Positions 1 through 5,685 of a stretch of 5,780 nucleotides of DNA are shown here, in pieces. This stretch comes from an uncultured Bacteroidales bacterium (GTDB lineage Bacteria > Bacteroidota > Bacteroidia > Bacteroidales > UBA932): NCBI GenBank assembly GCA_946616385.1, contig CAMOIZ010000070.1:1-5780 (forward strand). The letters are read 5' to 3'. The notes under the pieces were generated by a model. The model saw only the letters and a program-made list of their open reading frames with translations. It was not told where the DNA came from and searched no databases. Position 1 is the first letter of the stretch. Every line of letters begins with the position of its first letter. The translations under genes and the position numbers were made by a program.

Positions 1-426
1 GGAACCGGCGGAGGTTTTCCGGGGATTCCGTTGGCGATGATGATGCCCGGGGCGAAGTTCACGCTGTGCGATTCGATAGGGAAGAAGGTGAAGGTTGCGC
101 AGGCGGTCTCAGACGGCCTTGGCTTGCAGAACGTCGAATGTGTAAATGCCAGGGTGGAGAGCCTGCCCGGGCAGTGGGACTGGGTGGTGAGCCGCGCGGT
201 CACGAGTCTCGAGAACTTCTATCCCTGGGTAAAAGGTCGTTTCCGCCGGAGCATACTCTACCTCAAAGGCGGCGACATCGACTCCGAAATTGCAGCCCTC
301 CGGAAAAAATACCATATTCCGACCGCAAATATCCGCACCTGGAGAATAGATTCCTGGCTAAAAGACGAATATTTTGCAGAAAAATTTGTAATTGAGGTTG
401 GAAAAAACTACCTTTGCACTCCCTAA
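1..426 (+). CDS. rsmG: 16S rRNA (guanine(527)-N7)-methyltransferase RsmG, 5'-truncated by window edge
   Basis: RsmG (GidB) uses S-adenosylmethionine to methylate N7 of G527 in 16S rRNA, in the cytoplasm. The frame is open from base 1 and ends at TAA 424-426, giving 141 visible residues. The first visible residues, GTGGGFPGIPLA, are the family's SAM-binding glycine loop. Next come DSIGKK (residues 24-29), the acidic strand end plus K-rich turn typical of RsmG (compare DSxGKR), the SRAVTSL segment near residue 65 and KGGD near residue 89. Family members are about 200-210 residues, so roughly 60-70 N-terminal residues lie to the left of the window. A TTG at 31 could be mistaken for a start, but the conserved loop upstream of it is clearly coding. 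The last codons also carry a promoter for rpmH. No frameshift or missing core motif is seen in the visible part. The family assignment is secure. Confidence 0.93.
   Translation, partial: GTGGGFPGIPLAMMMPGAKFTLCDSIGKKVKVAQAVSDGLGLQNVECVNARVESLPGQWDWVVSRAVTSLENFYPWVKGRFRRSILYLKGGDIDSEIAALRKKYHIPTANIRTWRIDSWLKDEYFAEKFVIEVGKNYLCTP
385..416 (+). promoter_or_regulatory. Bacteroidetes-type promoter for rpmH (-33 TTTG / -7 TACCTTTG)
   Basis: TTTG at 385-388 and TACCTTTG at 409-416 are separated by 20 bp. This matches the primary Bacteroidetes sigma factor consensus (TTTG near -33, TAnnTTTG near -7, spacer about 20 bp) at every defined base. It lies inside the last codons of rsmG (the -7 box encodes part of YLC). 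Transcription would start around 420-425, giving rpmH a leader of roughly 30 nt. The box match is seen directly; its activity is inferred. Confidence 0.72.
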
Positions 427-451
427 TACGAAAAATTAAAAGAATATAGAT

Positions 452-604
452 ATGAAAAGGACATTTCAACCTTCCAACCGCAAGCGCGTCAACAAGCACG
501 GCTTCCGTGAGCGCATGAGCACCCCTAATGGCCGTCGCGTACTTGCATCCCGCCGTGCACACGGTCGCAAGAAGCTTACCGTGTCTTCCGAAGACAGGTG
601 GTAG
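452..604 (+). CDS. rpmH: 50S ribosomal protein L34
   Basis: L34 is a small, very basic protein of the large ribosomal subunit that binds 23S rRNA. The ATG at 452 opens a 50-codon frame ending at TAG 602-604. The protein begins MKRTFQPSNRKR, the L34 signature, continues with HGFRERM, GRRVL and RRAHGRKKL, and ends in SSEDRW. The length of about 50 is that of Bacteroidetes L34 with its short tail after GRKKLTVS; many other bacteria have 44-46 residues. The start is fixed by the conserved MKRT. The upstream sequence is A-rich with no Shine-Dalgarno, as usual in this phylum. The gene is 25 nt after rsmG, has its own promoter inside the rsmG end, and is closed by an intrinsic terminator at 628-658. 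No rnpA or yidC gene follows, so the rpmH-rnpA pairing of many bacteria is absent here. Confidence 0.97.
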   Translation: MKRTFQPSNRKRVNKHGFRERMSTPNGRRVLASRRAHGRKKLTVSSEDRW

Positions 605-605
605 T

Positions 606-623
606 TTAACCTTTTTTGGTTAA
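606..623 (+). repeat. Short inverted repeat with a T6 loop just after rpmH
   Basis: TTAACC (606-611) and GGTTAA (618-623) form a perfect 6-bp inverted repeat around six T residues. It begins one base after the rpmH stop and ends 4 nt before the main terminator stem. The stem is AT-rich and weak, so on its own it is unlikely to terminate transcription. It may protect the rpmH mRNA 3' end or assist the following terminator; this is inference. Confidence 0.45.
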
Positions 624-627
624 GAGA

Positions 628-658
628 AGCGGTTGAATTCAATCTTCAACCGCTTTTT
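628..658 (+). terminator. Intrinsic terminator of rpmH
   Basis: AGCGGTTGAA (628-637) and TTCAACCGCT (645-654) form a perfect 10-bp stem with a 7-nt loop. The stem's final T begins a run of five T at 654-658. Stem plus U-tract is the standard rho-independent design. It lies between rpmH and the exported peptidase gene, so it should insulate the latter from ribosomal-gene transcription. Confidence 0.88.
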
Positions 659-673
659 CTGTTAAAAAATGCC

Positions 674-681
674 TATATTTC
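674..681 (+). promoter_or_regulatory. Possible -7 element for the prolyl oligopeptidase gene
   Basis: TATATTTC matches TAnnTTTG except for the last base and lies in the only gap between the rpmH terminator and the next start codon. No convincing TTTG sits at about 20 bp upstream; the nearest T-rich stretch is the terminator U-tract. If it is used, transcription would begin at or within a few bases of the ATG at 686, giving an almost leaderless mRNA. Confidence 0.4.
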
Positions 682-685
682 GCCT

Positions 686-2785
686 ATGAAACGTAATATC
701 CTCATAATTCTGGCAATGACTGCTATTGCAATTGAAGCCTGCGCGCCCAAACTTCCCCAGACGCGCAAAGACGATACTGTCGACAATTACTTCGGCACGG
801 AGGTCGCCGATCCATACCGTTGGCTGGAAGACGACGCTTCCGCCGAGACTGCTGCCTGGGTAAAGGCGCAGAATAAAGTAACCGCGGCCTATCTTAAAAA
901 GCTTCCTGCCCGCGAAAAGATACTCGCGAGGCTCAAGGAAGTTGCCAACTACGAAAAGGTGGGCGCACCCTCACACAAGAAGAACGGCAAGTGGTATTTT
1001 TACAAGAATGACGGCCTGCAGAATCAGAGCGTCCTCTACGAGATGGACGAACTAGGCGGCGAGCCCAGCGTCTTCCTGGATCCCAACACCCTCAGCGACG
1101 ACGGCACAGTGGCCCTCAAGGGCACCTATTTTTCGCACGACTGCAAGTACATGGCCTATGTGATTTCCCGCAGCGGCAGCGACTGGGAAGAGATTTTCGT
1201 GATGGACGTGGAGAACGGAAGCCTGCTTGAAGACCATATAGAGTGGGCCAAGTTCACCGGGGCTTCCTGGCGCGGCAACGGTTTTTACTACAGTGCCTAC
1301 GACGCTCCGCAGGGGGATGGTCATGAGTTCAGCGGCAAGAACGAGGTACACAAGATTTACTATCACAAGATCGGCACTCCCCAGAGCGAGGATGAACTCT
1401 ATTTCAGCAATCCCGCCGAGCCCCTGCGTTTCTATCAGCTGGAAATAAACGAAGAAGAGACTCTCGCCTTCCTCTACGAAGACGGCGCCGACGTCGGTAA
1501 CAACCTCTACGTAAAGGATTTGCGGGTTGAGGGTGCGGAGTTTGTGCAGATGACCGCCGACATGAAGAATTCCTGCCTGCCGGTGGAGTCCGACGGCGAC
1601 AAGATCTATCTGTTCACCAACCTCGGAGCCCCGATGAACAAGATAGTGGTGGCAGATGTGCATAATCCTTCCTGCAATAACTGGAAGGACCTGATCCCCG
1701 AATCAGACTGCGTGCTTGAAGGTGTCACATTCGTGGGCGGCAAGATCATCGCATCCTATCTCAAGGATGCTTCCACCCATGCCTGGTTATACGATACCGA
1801 TGGCACTCGCATCAGGGAAATCGAACTTCCGGGAGTCGGCTCCGCCGGCTTCTCCGGCAAGAAGGACGAGCCGTTCTGCTTCTATTCCTACTCGTCTTTC
1901 ACTACTCCCGGCACAATCTACAGCTACAATCTCGAAACTGGCGAGAGCAGCGTCTACTGCCAGCCGAAGACCAATTTCGATCTGTCGGAATTCAATGTGG
2001 AGCAGGTATTCTTCGAGAGCAAGGACGGCACCCGCATCCCGATGTTCGTGACGCATAAGAAGAACGTAAAACTCGATGGAAGCAATCCAGTCCTGCTTTA
2101 TGGCTATGGCGGATTCGACATCTCCCTCACCCCCGGATTCTCCGCAAACAGGATTCCTTTCCTCGAGGCCGGCGGCATCTATGCCCAGGTGAACCTGCGA
2201 GGCGGCGGCGAATATGGCGAGGCCTGGCATCTGGCCGGAACCAAGATGAACAAGCAGAACGTGTTCGACGATTTCATCTCCGCTGCGGAATGGATGATTG
2301 CGCATAAGTGCACGTCACCGGAAAAGATTGCTATTCTGGGAGGATCTAACGGCGGATTGCTGGTCGGCGCCTGCATGACACAGAGGCCGGATCTCTACGC
2401 AGTGGCCATCCCTCAGGTCGGAGTCATGGATATGCTCCGCTACCACAAGTTTACCATCGGCTGGAACTGGGCCCCTGACTATGGCACCAGCGAAGACAGC
2501 GAAGAGATGTTCAAGTACCTGTACGGGTATTCGCCGCTGCACAACCTGAAGCCCGGCACCAAGTATCCGGCAACGCTGGTCACCACCGCCGATCACGACG
2601 ACAGGGTGGTTCCCGCCCATTCATTCAAGTTCGCGGCCACCCTGCAGGAATGCAACGACGGCACCAACCCCTGCCTGATCCGCATCGACTCCAAGGCCGG
2701 CCACGGCGGCGGCAAACCACTCGCTAAAGTGCTTGAGGAACAGGCGGATATCTACGCCTTCATCTTCAAGCATCTGGGAATGTAG
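686..2785 (+). CDS. Exported prolyl oligopeptidase (peptidase S9A), probable lipoprotein
   Basis: This serine peptidase should cleave short peptides on the carboxyl side of proline. The 699 residues match the family length of about 700-730. Residues 1-18 are a lipoprotein-like signal: MKRN, a hydrophobic stretch, then IEA before Cys19. Glu at -2 is unusual in a lipobox, so lipidation is likely but not certain. Residues about 25-435 correspond to the N-terminal and beta-propeller region (VADPYRWLED at 40-49). Residues about 440-699 are the alpha/beta-hydrolase domain. The catalytic triad is visible: Ser554 in GGSNGG, Asp638 in DHDDRVVP and His673 in AGHGGGKP. The proline-pocket residues Phe477 (YGYGGF), Trp595 and Arg640 are present, as is the oxyanion Tyr474. 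The start is chosen because it gives a complete signal peptide. The gene is flanked by terminators and looks monocistronic. Acidic residues do not directly follow Cys19, so no surface-export signal is evident; a periplasmic-facing location is inferred. Confidence 0.95.
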   Translation: MKRNILIILAMTAIAIEACAPKLPQTRKDDTVDNYFGTEVADPYRWLEDDASAETAAWVKAQNKVTAAYLKKLPAREKILARLKEVANYEKVGAPSHKKNGKWYFYKNDGLQNQSVLYEMDELGGEPSVFLDPNTLSDDGTVALKGTYFSHDCKYMAYVISRSGSDWEEIFVMDVENGSLLEDHIEWAKFTGASWRGNGFYYSAYDAPQGDGHEFSGKNEVHKIYYHKIGTPQSEDELYFSNPAEPLRFYQLEINEEETLAFLYEDGADVGNNLYVKDLRVEGAEFVQMTADMKNSCLPVESDGDKIYLFTNLGAPMNKIVVADVHNPSCNNWKDLIPESDCVLEGVTFVGGKIIASYLKDASTHAWLYDTDGTRIREIELPGVGSAGFSGKKDEPFCFYSYSSFTTPGTIYSYNLETGESSVYCQPKTNFDLSEFNVEQVFFESKDGTRIPMFVTHKKNVKLDGSNPVLLYGYGGFDISLTPGFSANRIPFLEAGGIYAQVNLRGGGEYGEAWHLAGTKMNKQNVFDDFISAAEWMIAHKCTSPEKIAILGGSNGGLLVGACMTQRPDLYAVAIPQVGVMDMLRYHKFTIGWNWAPDYGTSEDSEEMFKYLYGYSPLHNLKPGTKYPATLVTTADHDDRVVPAHSFKFAATLQECNDGTNPCLIRIDSKAGHGGGKPLAKVLEEQADIYAFIFKHLGM

Positions 2786-2786
2786 T

Positions 2787-2820
2787 TAATAAAAGCGGCG
2801 CCGAAGCGCCGCTTTTATTA
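2787..2820. terminator. Bidirectional intrinsic terminator between convergent peptidase genes
   Basis: A perfect 15-bp inverted repeat (2787-2801 with 2806-2820) has a 4-base loop. The GC-rich inner stem GCGGCGC is flanked by A4 on one side and T4 on the other, so both strands read as stem plus U-tract. On the minus strand the loop is UUCG closed by C-G, an extra-stable tetraloop; on the plus strand it is CGAA. The outer end of the stem contains the TAA stop of the cysteine peptidase (2818-2820). Confidence 0.93.
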
Positions 2821-4188
2821 TTCTTCTCCGAGGAACATCGGATCCCATGCCGGGAGCATGATGGGTTTCTGGTTAAGCAGGGCCTGGATGTCGGCAGGAA
2901 CATATTTCTTTTCGACCACGAGGCGGAACATGTATTCGTTGAACCATTCGTCGGTCATGATGATGTTGCCTTTCCAGCCTGTGTCGCCCCAGCTGTTCTC
3001 GACCAGCCACTTCTGAGGCACGCCTTCCTTCAAATCCACTCCGATCAGCGTCATCGCGTGGCTTGATCCGCTGGCGTGGGTAAGCACGCGCTGCTTCTTG
3101 TCCATGGTGAACTTCACGCCCAGAAGGCTCTCGTAGTCGAAATTGTCGATGTCGGCTATGCCGCGCTCACGGTCGAGGAACTTGCCCACGTCGCAGGAGA
3201 AGTACATTGCGTCCCCGCCCTTGATGGAGGCGATGGCCATTTTTTTGATGTCGTCGAGAGGGAGGTTGACATAGAGCCAGTTGTGGCCGTCGTAGGTATG
3301 GCGGTCGTACTCGATTTCGTATACCTTGCCGTACTCGCGTGCCGGGTCGTTCATAAACATGATGTAGTTGTTCTGAAGGTCGTAGCCAACGAATTCCTTG
3401 TAGAACTCAAGGGGAGTGTAGGTCTTGGTGCTGACGACGTTGCCTTTGCTGTCGCGCCTTGTCCATTCGAACTGCGTCGGAGGAACGCCGAGGGTGAGTG
3501 CGAGTATCCTGTAGATTTCCTTCAGCATATCCACTTTCATCTTCTGCAGATCTGCCTTCTTGCCGGCATCGCGCAGCGCAAGGCCGTCCTGGCGCAGCAG
3601 GTTGGAAAGTTGTCCGCGGATGGCGGAAGTGCTGTTCGCGGTGAGGGTTTCAGGGAAGATCTCGGCGGGAACCACGCCGTACTTGCTCACCAGGTCGGCT
3701 ACTCCGGTGAAGGTGCCGCCGTCGCTGATGGGGTGCGAGAAGAGCCAGTCCACGGTGCGGTCGTCGAAGGATTTGCCCCGGGTGTCGATCACGGCCTGCA
3801 GGAAGAGGTTCGCCTTCTCGAGCTGGTCGTAGAAGAAGCAGTAGTTCTGGCTGAACTGGAAGTTGCCGAGGTCGAAGCGCTCGATGGCGGATGCGCGAAG
3901 CACATTGAGACCCGTGAAGAGCCAGCAGCGGCCGGAGGATTTCTGGTTGGTGCGGCCCACTGTCTTTACTTCGTCGGAGAAGTGGGTGTCGATCATCACC
4001 GCACGGTCTGCATTCCTGGCGAGGGTGGCCAGGGGCGTGGTGTTCATTGCATTGCGGAGGGCCTTGTCGGTGGAAGTGCCTTCATAGCCTTTGCTGATTT
4101 CATTCAGGACGTTGGCGTCAAGACCGCCCTTCTGGGCAAATGCGCTGACGCTCAGCAGCGCCACTGCGAGTACAAGTATCTTCTTCAT
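2818..4188 (-). CDS. pepC: Exported C1B cysteine peptidase (aminopeptidase C / bleomycin hydrolase family)
   Basis: C1B enzymes are papain-fold peptidases, often hexameric with an internal active-site chamber, that remove N-terminal residues. The 456 residues fit the family (about 440-460). Catalytic residues are in order: Gln82 and Cys88 in NQKSSGRCW, His377 in SSHAMTL and Asn398 in ENSWGDTGWKG. Residues 1-19 form a signal peptide (MKKILVLAVALLSVSAFA, then QK), so the mature enzyme should be periplasmic or outside the cell, whereas classical PepC is cytosolic. The C-terminal PAWDPM hallmark is present, but the tail reads FLGEE instead of the usual short GALA-like end. The ATG at 4188 is preferred over an in-frame TTG at 4194 because it starts the signal peptide cleanly. 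The gene begins 6 bp after the rmuC stop with no promoter between them, so it is probably co-transcribed. The symbol is family-level only; the true substrate is unknown. Confidence 0.92.
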   Translation of the reverse strand: MKKILVLAVALLSVSAFAQKGGLDANVLNEISKGYEGTSTDKALRNAMNTTPLATLARNADRAVMIDTHFSDEVKTVGRTNQKSSGRCWLFTGLNVLRASAIERFDLGNFQFSQNYCFFYDQLEKANLFLQAVIDTRGKSFDDRTVDWLFSHPISDGGTFTGVADLVSKYGVVPAEIFPETLTANSTSAIRGQLSNLLRQDGLALRDAGKKADLQKMKVDMLKEIYRILALTLGVPPTQFEWTRRDSKGNVVSTKTYTPLEFYKEFVGYDLQNNYIMFMNDPAREYGKVYEIEYDRHTYDGHNWLYVNLPLDDIKKMAIASIKGGDAMYFSCDVGKFLDRERGIADIDNFDYESLLGVKFTMDKKQRVLTHASGSSHAMTLIGVDLKEGVPQKWLVENSWGDTGWKGNIIMTDEWFNEYMFRLVVEKKYVPADIQALLNQKPIMLPAWDPMFLGEE

Positions 4189-4194
4189 ATACAA

Positions 4195-5646
4195 TTAGTT
4201 ATTATCTTCGTCCAAATTCTGTGCAAGCTGGGTGGGAATCACCGAACTGCGGCCTCCGACCATGCGGCCGCCGGATTTCGTGGCGGCATTGGAACGCTTG
4301 CGGGTGGCGCCGAGTTTCTCGAGCTTCGCTATCTTCTTCACCACGCTCTGGTTCGATTCCGTGAGCAGGCGGGTGGATTCGTCGTAGGCCTTTCCCACTT
4401 CCTTGAGCCTGTCGCCCATCTTCACGTATTCTCCCATCCACTTTTCGAGCACCGACATCAGTTCGGAGGCGGTGTTGTAAACTTCCTGGATGTTGCGCTG
4501 CTGGTCGAACTGCCTCCAGGCCACCAGAATCATGTTCAGCACTATCGCGAGCGACATCTGGCTAACTATCAGCACGCCCTGGTTCTTGGCCTGCTGCCAG
4601 AGCAGCGGCTCCTCTTCCTGCATCAGCCTGAACGCGTTCTCCACAGGGATGAACATCAGATTGTAGTCTATCTTCTTGCGCCCTTCGGGGATGTAGGATG
4701 CGTAGTCTTTGCCCCGGAGTTCATCGATGTGCTTGCGTATGCTGGCGATGTGCTCCTTCGCGAGACGCGCCCTGTCTTCGGCGTTCACCGACTGGTTCCA
4801 TTCCACGAAGGCCTTGAGACTCACCTTGGAGTCCACTATCACTTCGCCTCCGTCGGGGTAGTGTACGATTACGTCGGGTATCATGGTGCGGCCGTCATCG
4901 CTCTTGATCTCGTGGCCGAACTCGTCGACTATAACTCCCTGGACGTCGAAATTCACTCCTTCCTGAAGGCCGCTCTCGCGGAGCAGGTCCACCAGCAGCA
5001 TCTCTCCGAAATCGCCCTGTGTCTTGCTCTGGCCGGTGATCGCATCGGCAAGCGCCTGGGCCTGGCTGCCTACGTTCCTGCTCTGCTCGCTGAGCAGGTG
5101 TATCATCTTCTCCATGGAGCCGCTGCGCTCCGCGTTCTTCTCGTCGGAAGCCTTTACGCTGTCGCTGAATTCCTTGAATTTTTCCTGTATGGGTTTGAGA
5201 AGTTCCCCGACGCTCTCCGCACTGGCCTTTCGGAAGTGCTCGCTGTTCTCTGCACTCAGCGCCTTGAAGGCGTTGCGCATTTCCTCCAGACTCTTGGCGG
5301 CATGCTCGCGTTCCGCCTGCCTGGACGCTTCGAACTGCTCTCGTTCCGCCTGTCTGGCCGCCTCGAACTGCTCGCGCTGGAGTTTCAGGGCCGCTTCGCG
5401 CTGGGTGTCAAGAACTTTCTGCGCTTCTTCCTGAGCCTGGAGTTTGGCTTCCATGGCTGCCTTCTGTGCCTCGAGGGCCGCCTTTCCTTCAGTGAGACTT
5501 TCGATGCGGTCTTGTAATTCCTGCTGCTTCGCGGCGGCATCCCTGCGAAGCCATTCAGCCTTTCTGCTTCCCTGCACGGCGATTATGACCATTGCCACAA
5601 TCGCCAGCACCAACAGAATTCCCAGTATCAACGTCAAAACATCCAT
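4195..5646 (-). CDS. rmuC: DNA recombination protein RmuC
   Basis: RmuC proteins are implicated in limiting inversions between short inverted repeats and are thought to be nucleases; the biochemical activity is poorly defined. The 483 residues begin with a membrane anchor (about residues 4-24, LTLILGILLVLAIVAMVIIAV). A long charged coiled coil follows (about 30-205), with an 11-residue tandem duplication at 91-112. The RmuC domain (about 205-440) shows QGDFGEMLL (210-218), PDVIVHYPDGGEVIVDSKVSLKAF (from 257) and IPVENAF (334-340). Asp258, Glu268 and the Asp272-Ser-Lys274 triplet fit a PD-(D/E)xK nuclease-like core. The tail after 445 is basic and Gly/Ser-rich, then ends DEDNN. The ATG at 5646 is chosen because it immediately precedes the anchor and lies just after a consensus -7 box. 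It appears to be the first gene of a two-gene unit with the C1B peptidase. By membrane topology, the bulk of the protein should lie in the cytoplasm. Confidence 0.94.
   Translation of the reverse strand: MDVLTLILGILLVLAIVAMVIIAVQGSRKAEWLRRDAAAKQQELQDRIESLTEGKAALEAQKAAMEAKLQAQEEAQKVLDTQREAALKLQREQFEAARQAEREQFEASRQAEREHAAKSLEEMRNAFKALSAENSEHFRKASAESVGELLKPIQEKFKEFSDSVKASDEKNAERSGSMEKMIHLLSEQSRNVGSQAQALADAITGQSKTQGDFGEMLLVDLLRESGLQEGVNFDVQGVIVDEFGHEIKSDDGRTMIPDVIVHYPDGGEVIVDSKVSLKAFVEWNQSVNAEDRARLAKEHIASIRKHIDELRGKDYASYIPEGRKKIDYNLMFIPVENAFRLMQEEEPLLWQQAKNQGVLIVSQMSLAIVLNMILVAWRQFDQQRNIQEVYNTASELMSVLEKWMGEYVKMGDRLKEVGKAYDESTRLLTESNQSVVKKIAKLEKLGATRKRSNAATKSGGRMVGGRSSVIPTQLAQNLDEDNN
5311..5376 (-). 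repeat. 33-bp in-frame tandem duplication in rmuC coiled coil
   Basis: Residues 91-101 (REQFEAARQAE) are repeated at 102-112 (REQFEASRQAE) with one substitution, followed by a further RE. At the DNA level the units are 5344-5376 and 5311-5343, similar but with several synonymous differences, so the duplication is not very recent or has been maintained. An 11-residue period is compatible with a continuous coiled coil. Confidence 0.8.
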
Positions 5647-5652
5647 AGTTCT

Positions 5653-5660
5653 CAAATATA
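5653..5660 (-). promoter_or_regulatory. Consensus -7 element for rmuC
   Basis: Read on the minus strand, the element is TATATTTG, an exact match to TAnnTTTG, ending 6 nt before the rmuC ATG. A clear -33 TTTG is lacking; the nearest candidate is TTTTC at 5689-5685 with a long spacer of about 24 bp. Initiation would fall on or very near the start codon, implying a very short or absent leader. Use of the box is inferred. Confidence 0.55.
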
Positions 5661-5685
5661 GTAAATATTCACGGACTCTGCGTCG

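Noticed and set aside
31..33. TTG as start of the first gene
   Set aside because: The conserved SAM-binding glycine loop of RsmG is encoded upstream of it in the same frame, so the gene is cut by the window edge.
1052..1663. A 203-codon minus-strand frame inside the prolyl oligopeptidase gene
   Set aside because: It lies wholly opposite conserved S9A coding sequence, shows no recognisable domain and has no promoter-like context.
4189..4194. TTG at 4194 as start of the C1B peptidase
   Set aside because: It adds only two residues before the ATG at 4188, which itself begins a standard MKK signal peptide.
3076..5517. An 813-codon open frame on the plus strand, antisense to the C1B peptidase and rmuC
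   Set aside because: It runs across two well-recognised genes and the gap between them. Its product is rich in V, L, H, A and E with no recognisable domain. Such long antisense frames are expected opposite GC-rich codons, so it is treated as a shadow.
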